Assembly (NCBI RefSeq): GCF_005049105.1
Contig: NZ_SUKA01000003.1
Location: 62,001 to 126,000, forward strand
Length of the DNA: 64,000 bases
From: Sphingobacterium alkalisoli
GTDB taxonomy: Bacteria > Bacteroidota > Bacteroidia > Sphingobacteriales > Sphingobacteriaceae
Direction of reading: 5' to 3'
Below the pieces are notes generated by a model, which saw only the letters and a program-made list of their open reading frames with translations, had not been told where the DNA came from and made no database searches. Both the position numbers and the translations under genes were made by a program. Position 1 is the stretch's first letter. The number at the start of each line of letters is the position of its first letter. This document shows, in pieces, positions 44,801 to 54,036 of the stretch.

Positions 44801-44950
44801 CTCAAGATGGAGACTTTCCGGGTGTATGCTAATGGAACAAATCTGTTGACGTTCAGTAGGTTCAAGCTATGGGATCCGGAGATGGCGGGAAATGGATTGG
44901 GATATCCGGTACAGCGAGTCATCAATATAGGGGTTAGTGTGGGATTCTAG
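41807..44950 (+). CDS. SusC-type TonB-dependent glycan transporter
   Basis: 1047 residues. Signal peptide about 1-27 (SYWLVLWLTMIGLFLQFSKA), carboxypeptidase-like domain (RVEGRVVDEDSQPLNGVTII), plug with DPLILIDNVELGADD and FSIMKDAAATALYGARGANG, then a barrel that ends VQRVINIGVSVGF. No STN domain; regulation is instead by the divergent HTCS. First gene of an eight-gene plus-strand run that ends at 55350. Confidence 0.94.
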   Translation: MKKNLSYWLVLWLTMIGLFLQFSKAQAQETIRVEGRVVDEDSQPLNGVTIITKGESGGVVTNVNGEFVLERLSPNAILEFTFLGLETLQVPVNNQRTLQVVMQKKADELEDVTVVAYAKQKKESVLSAITTIRPSELRVPSSNLTTALSGRIAGMISYQQSGEPGQDNASFFIRGITSFGAESKKDPLILIDNVELGADDLGRLNVDDIASFSIMKDAAATALYGARGANGVILVTTKEGKEGKAKLNIRMENSWSAPTERIGLADPISYMRLGNEAVSTRDPLAVLPYHQEQITMTERGLYSDLYPVTDWYETMLKPVTMNQRVNTSISGGGKIARYYVAGSFMQDNGNLRMDSRNNFNSNIDLKKYTLRSNVNMNLTKTTEAVLRMSGTFDDYTGPLTGGAEVYQNVLRTNPVFFKPYYEPDAANRNTNHILFGNYGEGNFLNPYAEMLKGYKNYSKTLMSAQLELKQDLSAWTEGLSARLLFNTNRYSEFDISRQYKPFFYSMSDKRYDKMTGEYELLRINPRDGSEWIDYSNGSRFINRTTYLEAATNYNKTIADKNNISGLLVFIMRDYLTTNNDDDLQKSLPSRNLGVSGRFTYNYDSRYFLEANFGYNGSERFSKEHRWGFFPSFGLAWIVSNEQFFNKLNSGINMLKLRGTYGLVGNEQIGSADDRFYYLSRVRMNDADKGALFGRDLDYGTDGVTTLRYANPRIGWEIAYKMNLGLELGLKNNFTVIADYFTERRSNILLTRIMPGALGIEPQVKANIGEATSKGMDMELNYQHNITHNWWITGRGTFTFARAIVSKWEEPDYADTPWRSRIGKPIGQEWGHIAERLFVDDYEVKNSPVQFGEYMAGDIRYRDVNNDGKISDLDMVPIGHPNTPEINYGFGISTGNKKWDFSVFFQGSGRQSFWIDVNNVSPFVNNAEGATGSNALLNAFADSYWSEDNRNVYALWPRLSSTVVENNNRRSTWFMQDASFIRLKSAEIGYTLPPGLLSTLKMETFRVYANGTNLLTFSRFKLWDPEMAGNGLGYPVQRVINIGVSVGF

Positions 44951-44988
44951 TATTTTATAATTGACAACATAATATTAAAATATTTACA

Positions 44989-46905
44989 ATGAAACGAATG
45001 TATAAATTTATAGTAATATGCTCCGTATTGGTATGTAGTTCTTCCTGCAATTATTTGGAGGTGGTACCCGACAATATTGCTACAATAGATCATGCTTTCT
45101 CTGATCGATATACAGCTGAAAGTTTTTTAGGTAATTGCTATTGGTATATGCCAAGCTCGGCAAACCCAAATGCTAGTCCGGCTTATATGGGATCCGGGGA
45201 GTTTATGCACCAAAGGGCTATGCTCCAGACGAGTATGCTGATTGCGCGCGGTGCACAGACTGCCGCCAATCATCAGATAAATATGTGGGGCGGTGGAAAT
45301 GGTGGAAAGAAGCTTTGGGACGGCATCAACAATTGCAATGTATTTCTGGCAAACATCCATAAGGTAATGGATTTGACAGATGCAGAGCGAAAACGATGGA
45401 TTGCCGAAGTCGAGTTTCTGAAGGCATACTATCACTTCTTTTTACTACGCTATTATGGACCAATCCATACCGTAGACAGTTATATGGATGTTTCGGAAGA
45501 TACGGATGTCGTTCGTCAGGAGCGGCAGACGGTGGATGAATGCTTTGAATACATCGTAGGCATCCTAGATCGATTGGCGGAAGAAAAATCATTGCCTACC
45601 ACGATCAGTAATCCCAGGGAAGAGCTCGGAAGAATAACGTTGCCTGTCGTGATGGCTGTACGTGCAAAGGTACTGGTAACATGGGCAAGCCCGTTGTTTA
45701 ATGGTAATACCGATTATGCGAATTTTAAAGATTCGGAGGGAAGGCCATTCTTCAATCAACAGGTTAGACCAGAACTGTGGAATAGGGCGGCAGACGCCTG
45801 TAGAGAGGCCATCGATATTTGTCATAACGCCGGGCATGCCCTATACATGGCAAATGATGTGGTAAATAATTTTGTGTTATCGGATGATAGTAAAATCCAG
45901 ATGGCCTATCGCAGTGCCGTGAGCCTAAGATTTAATCATGAGGTCATATGGACCAATACACAGAGCCTGGTTAATGGTACGTACCAAGACTATATGATTC
46001 CTCACCTAAGACAGGTCTCTCAGGGGGTTACCTCGGGATGGTATTCGCCGACGATTAATGTTGCCGAGATGTTTTATACCGAGAATGGTGTTCCTATTTC
46101 TGAAGATACAAATTTTGATTATGAAGGCCGATTTGAAAGAATGTCAAACTCTTCTTCATGGAAAACTTACAATATCGCTGACGGTGGGGAAACAGCTAAG
46201 CTGAATTATTACCGGGAGAACAGGTTTTACGCATCGTTGGGCTTCGATAGGGGCAAGTGGTATAACTTCGTGGGACATAATGATTGGGAAAAATCGGACC
46301 AAAATGCGCCGACGATCCAAGCCCGATATAATGAATATTCGTCGATGTATAATCCCAATAATTATTCGTCTACGGGGTATTTTGCTAAAAAATTAGTTTC
46401 CGTAAACTCTGGATTTACGGAGCAACACCGATTTGCGGCCGAAGCCTACGGATATCCGGAGATGAGACTGTCGGACCTCTATTTACTGTATGCCGAAGCA
46501 TTGAACGAGTCTAAATCGGGTCCTGATGCGGAGGTGTACCAGTGGATAGATTTGGTTCGGGACCGTGCAGGCCTCCGCACTGTAGAAGAAAGCTGGCGGC
46601 TTTATAGCAAAAATCCGAATAAGCCGTCGACCAAAGTCGGCATGCGCGAAATTATACAACACGAAAGAAATATTGAGTTGGCCCTGGAAAGCGAGAACTA
46701 TTGGGATGCGCGAAGATGGAAAACGGCGATAAGGGATTATAATCGCTCGCTCAAAGGATGGAACGTGTTACGCCAGGAGGCTATAGAATATTACGAGGTG
46801 CAAACCTTGTTTAATCAGAAGTTCTCACACAAGGACTACTTTGCGCCAGTGCCGGAATATGAAATTATAAACAATCCGAAATTAGTGCAAAACCCAGGAT
46901 GGTAG
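44989..46905 (+). CDS. SusD-type surface glycan-binding lipoprotein
   Basis: 638 residues, longer than usual. Lipobox SSSC (C20), followed by NYLEVVPDNIATIDHAFSDR. Typical TPR segment AEVEFLKAYYHFFLLRYYGP and C-terminal EIIQHERNIELALESENYWD with DARRWK. The end PVPEYEIINNPKLVQNPGW is the usual SusD terminus. It lies 38 bp after susC and forms its lid. Confidence 0.93.
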   Translation: MKRMYKFIVICSVLVCSSSCNYLEVVPDNIATIDHAFSDRYTAESFLGNCYWYMPSSANPNASPAYMGSGEFMHQRAMLQTSMLIARGAQTAANHQINMWGGGNGGKKLWDGINNCNVFLANIHKVMDLTDAERKRWIAEVEFLKAYYHFFLLRYYGPIHTVDSYMDVSEDTDVVRQERQTVDECFEYIVGILDRLAEEKSLPTTISNPREELGRITLPVVMAVRAKVLVTWASPLFNGNTDYANFKDSEGRPFFNQQVRPELWNRAADACREAIDICHNAGHALYMANDVVNNFVLSDDSKIQMAYRSAVSLRFNHEVIWTNTQSLVNGTYQDYMIPHLRQVSQGVTSGWYSPTINVAEMFYTENGVPISEDTNFDYEGRFERMSNSSSWKTYNIADGGETAKLNYYRENRFYASLGFDRGKWYNFVGHNDWEKSDQNAPTIQARYNEYSSMYNPNNYSSTGYFAKKLVSVNSGFTEQHRFAAEAYGYPEMRLSDLYLLYAEALNESKSGPDAEVYQWIDLVRDRAGLRTVEESWRLYSKNPNKPSTKVGMREIIQHERNIELALESENYWDARRWKTAIRDYNRSLKGWNVLRQEAIEYYEVQTLFNQKFSHKDYFAPVPEYEIINNPKLVQNPGW

Positions 46906-46939
46906 TGGGTATAAGTTTTAATTTTAAATAGCATTGATC

Positions 46940-48133
46940 ATGAAAAGTATAACGATATATTTATTTCTAGCCCTGATAACCTTATCATTTTTGGGGTGTG
47001 CAAAGAAAGAGAACCTGCCGATATCAGCGAGTACAGGCAAACCGGGTTCGGTTTCTGATGTGTCCGTAAAGCCGATGCCGGGCGGAGCAGAAGTGAGGTT
47101 TAGGATGCCGGACGACAATAATATACTGGGAGTCAAAGCGGTATACGATAGAAATGGCAAAGAGGTGTCTACGTTTGTGTCCGTGTACGACAATGTCATT
47201 GTGTTGGAAGGATATGATAACCAAGAGACACAGGCTGCACGGTTGATTACTGTAAATAGAGCCCTAGAAGAATCGGAGCCTGTTGTCATCTCGTTTACAC
47301 CTAAAAAGTCTCCGATAACATCGGTAAAGGAAACGGTACAGATCATTCCGGATTTTGGTGGCCCTCGATTTCAATGGCTTAATGTGGATAGAGCGCCCAT
47401 AACTTTTGAGATGTACGCACCGGATTCGACGGGCGCATTGACGCTTTCGAAAATATTGGTCAGTTCTTCGGAACAAATGAGCCATACCATACGAGGCTAT
47501 CCGGATGAGGAGATTCCCGTAGCCATTGTCCTGAGAGACAGATATAATAACGTTACCGATACTGTTTATCCGGCGGGCGGAAAAACATTGACGCCCCTGT
47601 TTGAAGAAAAAATACCTAAAAGCAACATGCGTATGATCGTACTGAACAACGACACCGATTTCAATTTTCATGGTGGAAGAGTGGAATACCTGATTGATGA
47701 TGATTGGCGGACATTTGGCCATTCGAATAATGGGACGATGCCGGCTTCGTTTACCGTGGATATGGGACAGCGGGTTAAGATGAGCCGTTTTGTAGTGACC
47801 AATCGTGAGTATTGGGGCCACGCGTTCTCCTGGGGCAACATCAAAACATTTGAAGTATACGGACGTGTCGACGCTCCTTCGGCAGACGGTAATTGGGACG
47901 AATGGACACCATTGCAGACGCCTAAAGAATGTGAGATCATCAAGCCATCGGGTATAGGAGGAACAGATGTGACACCGGAAGACATCGCATTTGGGATATC
48001 TTTTGATTTTGAAGTACCCTTCGAAATGCAAGCTTTTCGATATTTCAGGTTGAAGGTGACAGGAACTTGGAGCGTGACGACTTTTTGCCACCCGGCTGAA
48101 GTAGATTTCTTTGGACAGGGAATGGGAAATTAA
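46940..48133 (+). CDS. Surface glycan-binding lipoprotein, DUF4959/DUF5126/DUF5000
   Basis: 397 residues from the ATG at 46940. Lipobox LGC (C20). Domains in order: an Ig-like DUF4959 (GSVSDVSVKPMPGGAEVRFR), DUF5126 in the middle (~130-215) and a discoidin-like DUF5000 at the end (VEYLIDDDWRTFGHSNNGTM, FRYFRLKVTGTWS). In other loci this architecture is an accessory binding protein next to SusD that captures glycan at the surface. It belongs to the susC operon (34 bp after susD). Confidence 0.85.
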   Translation: MKSITIYLFLALITLSFLGCAKKENLPISASTGKPGSVSDVSVKPMPGGAEVRFRMPDDNNILGVKAVYDRNGKEVSTFVSVYDNVIVLEGYDNQETQAARLITVNRALEESEPVVISFTPKKSPITSVKETVQIIPDFGGPRFQWLNVDRAPITFEMYAPDSTGALTLSKILVSSSEQMSHTIRGYPDEEIPVAIVLRDRYNNVTDTVYPAGGKTLTPLFEEKIPKSNMRMIVLNNDTDFNFHGGRVEYLIDDDWRTFGHSNNGTMPASFTVDMGQRVKMSRFVVTNREYWGHAFSWGNIKTFEVYGRVDAPSADGNWDEWTPLQTPKECEIIKPSGIGGTDVTPEDIAFGISFDFEVPFEMQAFRYFRLKVTGTWSVTTFCHPAEVDFFGQGMGN

Positions 48134-48160
48134 CTAATAACTTATAAGGAAGAAATAGTG

Positions 48161-48868
48161 ATGAAAAATAAAATAACACGTATAGTTTGTACAGTTGGTA
48201 TTGCGCTATGTCTGGTAATAAGCTTGTCTTGCGATAACTTTATGGACATACACCAAGAGTATATCAAAGATGGAGAGCGTGTATATGCCCCTATAGTGGA
48301 TTCGGTGACCGTGTTTGCCGGTAAAGGAAAGGTGATGATGAAGCTGAGGTATTTTAATGGACACAATCTCAAGCACAGTACTATTTATTGGAATGATAAG
48401 CATGATTCCCTGCAAGTTGATCTGGGGCAATATGATATTTCGGCAGGACTTGATTCAATCGAGGTGACGATACCTGATTTAGTCGAATCAGCGTATTCTT
48501 TTTATATTGTTAATTATGACTCACATGGTAACCGGTCTTTGGAAGTAAGCACATTTGGTAATGCTTATGGAGCGGATTTTCAAAATTCGATCCTCAATAG
48601 AAGTATAAAAAGTTTAGCAAATTTTGATGACCGATTTGAAATTGAGTGGGCTGCACCATCGGATCAGCTGGTTAACGTAGAATTGAAATACATTGATGAG
48701 CTCGGAAATGAAATATCAGTTGTCAGGGATATTGAAAATGTAGGAACTTATGCCAAGGCGCGGGATGATGAATTTGTCTACCGTTCTTATTTCTTGCCGG
48801 AAGAAAATGCGCTCGACTTATTCTACACGGAATGGTCTGAACCGATAAAATTACCTCCAGCAAAATAG
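48161..48868 (+). CDS. DUF4998 lipoprotein
   Basis: 235 residues from the ATG at 48161 (a GTG just before it is in frame). Lipobox SLSC (C24), then DNFMDIHQEYIKDGERVYAP, the family start. Two fibronectin-like beta domains follow (GKGKVMMKLRYFNGHNLKHS; RFEIEWAAPSDQLVNVELKY). DUF4998 proteins accompany DUF4959/5000 proteins and SusCD in Bacteroidota glycan loci and are thought to be surface accessories. Downstream of the DUF5000 gene by 27 bp. Confidence 0.8.
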   Translation: MKNKITRIVCTVGIALCLVISLSCDNFMDIHQEYIKDGERVYAPIVDSVTVFAGKGKVMMKLRYFNGHNLKHSTIYWNDKHDSLQVDLGQYDISAGLDSIEVTIPDLVESAYSFYIVNYDSHGNRSLEVSTFGNAYGADFQNSILNRSIKSLANFDDRFEIEWAAPSDQLVNVELKYIDELGNEISVVRDIENVGTYAKARDDEFVYRSYFLPEENALDLFYTEWSEPIKLPPAK

Positions 48869-48888
48869 TTTTTTAATTGAATATAACC

Positions 48889-50571
48889 ATGAAAATAAAT
48901 TTATGGCTGTTGCCATTCTTATTACTGATGTCGAGCTTACCCTTCATGGCGTCGGGATTGGAGCAAAAACGGGTAGATATAGCGGTATTTGGCGCAAAGC
49001 CCGATGATGGAAAAGATGACTCGAAGGCCCTCGCTAAAGCTGCTCAGTATTGTCGCGATAATCCGGGGACGGTGTTGGTTTTTTCGCCTGGAGCGTATAT
49101 CCTCAAAAATGCACAAGGTATCGAAACGGAACGTGCAGCTATGCGGGGAGAAATGGGAGATAACCCAGAGCGCGTAATTTTTACGCCTTATTATCCCTAC
49201 GGAAGAGGGATGGATTTTTCGGGTTCGCAAAGCATTACCATAGAGGGAAACGGTGCTAAGATTAACTGTTATGGATGGATGGAACCCATATCTATTGAAG
49301 ACTGTATCGATTTTACGGTAGAAGGTTTAACGATAGATTATCCGGAAAAGCCTTTTTCTTGGGGTAAGGTTGTTAAGGTATCGCCTCATGATTTTGAAGT
49401 TCAGTTTTCGAAAGATAGAATCATCGATGATAAGATGATCTTGGGTAGAATGACATTTTGGGACCTGCAGAAAGATAAGTTAATGCCGGATGTTCTTTAT
49501 TTTCCTAAAAGAGAGCTGTTGGGCGATAACAAAGTTCGGTTTCATGCAACAATACGTCCAGAGACAGTGGGGCAAATAGCAAATGTCTTACACTGCTTTC
49601 ACTTTCGCCCGGCTATTTTGATACATCGTAGTGTAAATACGGTCGTTCGGAATGTCACCATTCATGCGCAGGCAGGAATGGGTATAGTAGGATTTGACAG
49701 TCGTAATATATTGCTGGAAAAATTAGAAGTCCGTCCGGCGCCGGGGTATTATCAATCGACGAATACGGATGCTACACACTTTGCGAGTTGTGATGGGCTC
49801 TTAAGATTTGACAACTGCTATTTTGAAGCGCAGGGTGATGATGCAACAAATGTACACGGGTATTACCATACGGTGCTGACAGCAAAAGACAATCAAATTA
49901 CCACGAAGCTGGAAGCCCCAACGTTTACGCATATCCAGGTAATAGATCTCCCACGTGTGGGAGATCGCCTGGAACTCGTGAATAGAGAAACTCTTGAGGT
50001 GGTAGACACCCTCACGGTGAAGCATGCTGCTGAAGACAAGCAGACGTTGATCAATACGCTGACGTTGGATCGTCGACTGGAAATTGATCCTACCAAATAT
50101 TTTGTAATGAATATTTCAAAATTACCGCGATTGGAGTTCGTTAATTCTGTTATCAACAGCCATTTAGCACGAGGAATACTCGTGAAGACGCGGGACGTAT
50201 TGATCCAAAACAATCGATTCAACGGTTGTTCAAACACAGCCATACACGTGGGTGCGGAATCGTGGTGGAATGAAGGTACGCATTCCGAAAATGTAGTTAT
50301 TAAAGACAATGTCATCAGTGGGTGTGGTTTTGCGGGTACACAAGGCGGCGCCTCGGGAATAGCGTTTATTATCGATGCAAAGAATACGCGTAAAACTTTT
50401 TTGCATAAGAATATCTGTGTCGAAAATAATGTGATTGTCGGATCAGGGAATCTCTGCGGCATATATATCGGTAATACGAGCGGAGCTGTGCTTTCAGGAA
50501 ATACGGTGTCAAACTGTGAAATGGATGTATATATTAAATCATCAAATGATATAAAAATTAAAAAGAAATGA
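48889..50571 (+). CDS. GH110-like parallel beta-helix enzyme
   Basis: 560 residues from the ATG at 48889. Signal peptide about 1-22. The start VDIAVFGAKPDDGKDDSKAL is common to beta-helix glycosidases. The block TNTDATHFASCDGLLRFDNC followed by EAQGDDATNVHGYYH (D317, D318) matches the conserved acid site of GH110 alpha-1,3-galactosidases, and right-handed helix repeats continue to the end. GH110 removes terminal alpha-1,3-Gal, for example blood-group B type. Family assignment rests on motifs I recall; substrate is inferred. The stop overlaps the next gene's start (ATGA). Confidence 0.7.
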   Translation: MKINLWLLPFLLLMSSLPFMASGLEQKRVDIAVFGAKPDDGKDDSKALAKAAQYCRDNPGTVLVFSPGAYILKNAQGIETERAAMRGEMGDNPERVIFTPYYPYGRGMDFSGSQSITIEGNGAKINCYGWMEPISIEDCIDFTVEGLTIDYPEKPFSWGKVVKVSPHDFEVQFSKDRIIDDKMILGRMTFWDLQKDKLMPDVLYFPKRELLGDNKVRFHATIRPETVGQIANVLHCFHFRPAILIHRSVNTVVRNVTIHAQAGMGIVGFDSRNILLEKLEVRPAPGYYQSTNTDATHFASCDGLLRFDNCYFEAQGDDATNVHGYYHTVLTAKDNQITTKLEAPTFTHIQVIDLPRVGDRLELVNRETLEVVDTLTVKHAAEDKQTLINTLTLDRRLEIDPTKYFVMNISKLPRLEFVNSVINSHLARGILVKTRDVLIQNNRFNGCSNTAIHVGAESWWNEGTHSENVVIKDNVISGCGFAGTQGGASGIAFIIDAKNTRKTFLHKNICVENNVIVGSGNLCGIYIGNTSGAVLSGNTVSNCEMDVYIKSSNDIKIKKK

Positions 50572-51911
50572 GAGTTTTATTGTTTTTTATAAATGCCCTA
50601 TGGTCGATTAGCTTCTTAACAAGTGGGCTGTCGGCCTGTACAAAATCTACACCTCCGAAGGATACAGAAGTGCCACAACCGCCTCCACCAAAACCTCCGG
50701 ATACAAAAGAAATGAAACCGGAAAACTATCCGGATTTGGTATGGATCTACACGAGCGAGCATTGGAAACACGAGACATTTAATGGCGGAACTGCGGAGTA
50801 TGTTTGGAGTAATGAAAAGAACACCCCAGAAGATTTGACATTAAAAGTATCGACGACAAAAGGATCAGTCTGTTCTAATTCTTGGCTGTCGGTAACGCTG
50901 AAGCCCAACACGGTTTATCGTTTTTCTGCCGACATTCGTACATTGGGGGTGACAGGAGACAAGGGAGCGACTATCACACTGATGGGCGAATGGTGGGACA
51001 CAGCAGAATATGTTAAGGGAACCCAGCAAAAGACTAGCGTGTCGCGAACATTCTTAACGGACCATCTCGGTGTTGCTCGGTTGTGTGTTAGCCTAGGGAT
51101 CAATGGACAGACATCATCGGGCACGGTTTACTTTAGTAATCTTAAGGTTGCAGAAGCTGATTATATTGCTCAGGAATCTAAATATATGCGATTACGGATC
51201 AGTCGCGAACATGCCAATTCGGTCAAAGCGAGTTCGATTGATGCTTGGTTGGCTACTATGGACAGGGTGTACGAACAGTACGTCGAACTGGTTGGAGCTA
51301 ATCCGTACGGACAAACAAAAACAAACATCTATTCGCCTTACCCAAGTATTGGAGCTTGGGGCTTGGCCGGTAATCCAATTCGGGTGACATTAAGTGGCGT
51401 GGTACCGATGCTGCGTAATTTTGAAGATCACAATGACTGGAGTTTTGGCATGATGCACGAAATCGGGCATAATTTTAATTCGGGAGATGGAAAGTATAAT
51501 GGATCTGATGCGAACTGGAACTGGAATGATGAAATGTTTGCCAACTTTCGATTGTACTACGCGCTCGATAAACTAAATGGTCGTTTTTCTAATGGGGGGA
51601 AATACTATGACGGAGCCCAAGCCATTCAATATTTCAAAACGGACGGAGGCGACTCGTATGATAATACAATAGCCCAGGGAAGGTATTCTCATGATGCGGT
51701 GATGTACACGTTGATACGTCTACAAAATCAAATTGGCTGGGCACCTTTTGAAAAGACCTTTAGGGAGTTTTATTCCAAGCCCAATCCTAACAACGTGACG
51801 AATTGGGGAAAGTTCAATATCTTTTTGGAAACGCTTAGCAAATATGCAGAGACCGATGTGAAGGAAACGTATTCAGAGCAGGAATTAAAGGTGATTAAAG
51901 ACAATATATAA
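50568..51911 (+). CDS. M60-like gluzincin metallopeptidase with N-terminal binding domain
   Basis: 447 residues. Lipoprotein signal (GLSAC, C24), then a proline-rich linker (PQPPPPKPPDTKE) and a jelly-roll domain of CBM type (~55-205). The peptidase half has the zinc motif H297-E-I-G-H301 and a third ligand candidate E322 (WNWNDEMFANF), the H-E-x-x-H-x(20)-E layout of the M60/enhancin/mucinase family. Such enzymes cut O-glycosylated host proteins. Overlap of 4 bp with the GH110-like gene indicates coupled synthesis, so sugar trimming and peptide cleavage probably work on the same substrate. Confidence 0.82.
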   Translation: MRVLLFFINALWSISFLTSGLSACTKSTPPKDTEVPQPPPPKPPDTKEMKPENYPDLVWIYTSEHWKHETFNGGTAEYVWSNEKNTPEDLTLKVSTTKGSVCSNSWLSVTLKPNTVYRFSADIRTLGVTGDKGATITLMGEWWDTAEYVKGTQQKTSVSRTFLTDHLGVARLCVSLGINGQTSSGTVYFSNLKVAEADYIAQESKYMRLRISREHANSVKASSIDAWLATMDRVYEQYVELVGANPYGQTKTNIYSPYPSIGAWGLAGNPIRVTLSGVVPMLRNFEDHNDWSFGMMHEIGHNFNSGDGKYNGSDANWNWNDEMFANFRLYYALDKLNGRFSNGGKYYDGAQAIQYFKTDGGDSYDNTIAQGRYSHDAVMYTLIRLQNQIGWAPFEKTFREFYSKPNPNNVTNWGKFNIFLETLSKYAETDVKETYSEQELKVIKDNI

Positions 51912-51920
51912 GACGTAGAG

Positions 51921-53930
51921 ATGTATAAAAATAGCATAGTTTTCCTTCTGATTTTTTGTTTAACATTCTCGCTATCGGCCCAGGACTCACGATGGAAAAT
52001 AGCGGAAGATAAATCTATTGTATGGCAAGTAGATGAGAGAATTCCACATTATGACCATATTGAGATGAGCGGAGAGCAGGTTTCTACCGTGTTAAGGTAC
52101 GGGGTACATGAGGATGGGTCGTTTAAAATGGAAATGTCGCTGGTATGGCCCCTGCTACGCCGAATTCCCAATAATACACATGGTAGTTTGATGCAGAAAT
52201 ATACGACAGATTATGCCTCGTCCTTTACCGTGGATGGAAAGTTGTTTTCTCGGGAGAAAGTGAGGTCTATTTCTCTGGATGGACGATTGACGGCTTTAAG
52301 TGAGTTTTATATAGGCAATGAGCAGAAGCCCAGCGTAGAGATTGTACAGCGATACTTCCCATCGACAACCTTACCGGTATTGTGTCACCGTATAGTTGTG
52401 AAAAATATCACTAATAAGGAGATGATGCTATCAGTCCCTATGCAAAAGCGGGTTTACAAAAGTCCAAATGAACAGGGAGTAGATGGCATCTATACCCAGA
52501 TCTTATCCATTCATAATGGAGGGGTATATACCTTAAAGGCCGGTGAAAGTGTTATTATAGAGGCCTCAGTGGGCGCTTATAAAGAAGGGCAGGCCCAAAA
52601 TGAAATAGATAATGGCCTAGAGGAGCGAAAAAGAGAAGCGTTTGTCCGGCAAATGTGGGATAATCTTGTATTCACTTCTCCGGACGAAGTGATAAATACC
52701 ATGTTTGCTTTTGCCAAGATCAGAGCGGCAGAAAGTATATTTAAGACCAAGGGGGGCTACATGCACGGTCCCGGAGGTGAGGCTTATTATGCGGCGATAT
52801 GGGCTAATGATCAGGCAGAGTATGTAAATCCTCTTTTTCCGTTCATGGGGTATCGAACGGCAAATTTATCTGCCATCAATTCCTTTCGTCACTTTGCTCG
52901 ATTTATGAATACAGATTATCGGCCCATCCCGAGCTCTATTATTGCTGAGGGAGATGATATTTGGCATGGGGCGGGCGACCGGGGCGACGGAGCGATGATT
53001 GCCTATGGGGCAGCCCGGTACGCACTGGAGCGGGCAGATAGGGCTGAAGCTGCGGAATTATGGAGTTTGATCGAATGGTGTTTAGAATTCTGTAAACGGA
53101 AAATAACGAAAGATGGCGTGGTGGCATCGGATAGCGATGAACTCGAAGGGCGGTTTCCTGCAGGGCAGGCAAACTTGTCTACCTCTAGTCTATATTACGA
53201 TGCGTTGATATCTGCTTCTTACCTCGCAAAGGAATTGGGAAAGCCTAAGACATATGCCAGGCGATATCTGCAGGAAGCAGCAGTGTTGAGAAAAAATATT
53301 GAAAAATACTTTGGAAGCAATGTGGAAGGATTTGAAACCTATCGTTATTATGATGGCAATACGGTGTTACGTTCCTGGATTTGTGTGCCGCTGACTGTTG
53401 GAATTAATGAACGTAAAGAGGGGTCTATACAGGCTTTGTTCTCGCCGCGGTTGTGGACAAAAAATGGGTTGCTGACGCAAGCGGGAACGGAAACATTTTG
53501 GGATCGTTCGACACTATATGCGCTCCGGGGAGTATATAGCGCTGGCGAAAGTGATACTGCTACAGCATACCTCAAACATTATTCTACGGAAAGGCTGCTC
53601 GGAGATCATGTGCCTTATGCTATAGAGGCCTGGCCTGAAGGTAACCAAAGGCATCTGTCTGCCGAAAGTGGATTATATTGTCGCGTCATCACGGAAGGAA
53701 TGTTCGGTTTTCGTCCTACGGGCTTTCGCAGTTTTACACTTAATCCGCAATTACCGGAGGGCTGGGACAACATTAGTTTGAAAAACGTGTGGGCCTGTTC
53801 GGATAGTCCATATGATATAGAGGTGGTGAGAACAACTAAAAATGGATTGAAAATTATAATCTCTGGCGTAGGCAAGCCTACGAAAACCTATAGCAGTATC
53901 GCCGGTCAAGAGGTTGTCGTGACATTTTAA
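51921..53930 (+). CDS. (alpha/alpha)6-barrel glycoside hydrolase-like protein, family unassigned
   Basis: 669 residues. Signal peptide about 1-20 (FLLIFCLTFSLSAQ). The N-terminal ~220 residues are a beta-sandwich; the rest is a six-hairpin helical barrel with acidic stretches in the expected places: EAYYAAIWANDQAEYVNPLF, SIIAEGDDIWHGAGDRGDGA and VVASDSDELEG. The C-terminus (LNPQLPEGWDNISLKNV, then YDIEV) is a small beta domain like those of GH65/78/94/95 enzymes. I cannot place it in a CAZy family. It follows the M60-like gene by 9 bp, so it shares the operon. Confidence 0.65.
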   Translation: MYKNSIVFLLIFCLTFSLSAQDSRWKIAEDKSIVWQVDERIPHYDHIEMSGEQVSTVLRYGVHEDGSFKMEMSLVWPLLRRIPNNTHGSLMQKYTTDYASSFTVDGKLFSREKVRSISLDGRLTALSEFYIGNEQKPSVEIVQRYFPSTTLPVLCHRIVVKNITNKEMMLSVPMQKRVYKSPNEQGVDGIYTQILSIHNGGVYTLKAGESVIIEASVGAYKEGQAQNEIDNGLEERKREAFVRQMWDNLVFTSPDEVINTMFAFAKIRAAESIFKTKGGYMHGPGGEAYYAAIWANDQAEYVNPLFPFMGYRTANLSAINSFRHFARFMNTDYRPIPSSIIAEGDDIWHGAGDRGDGAMIAYGAARYALERADRAEAAELWSLIEWCLEFCKRKITKDGVVASDSDELEGRFPAGQANLSTSSLYYDALISASYLAKELGKPKTYARRYLQEAAVLRKNIEKYFGSNVEGFETYRYYDGNTVLRSWICVPLTVGINERKEGSIQALFSPRLWTKNGLLTQAGTETFWDRSTLYALRGVYSAGESDTATAYLKHYSTERLLGDHVPYAIEAWPEGNQRHLSAESGLYCRVITEGMFGFRPTGFRSFTLNPQLPEGWDNISLKNVWACSDSPYDIEVVRTTKNGLKIIISGVGKPTKTYSSIAGQEVVVTF

Positions 53931-54036
53931 ATTTTGTCTCTGCGATACACACTGTGTTTTGGGGCGCAGTGAAAATAGTGCAGAACAGTAGTATTTAAGA
54001 TTAGTAAAAGTTATTTTAAAAAATAAGTTATTCAAT

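Noticed and set aside
47264-48091. 275-residue minus-strand frame opposite the DUF5000-type lipoprotein gene
   Set aside because: Shadow of a gene with strong domain evidence; composition rich in His/Arg/Cys, typical of antisense frames.
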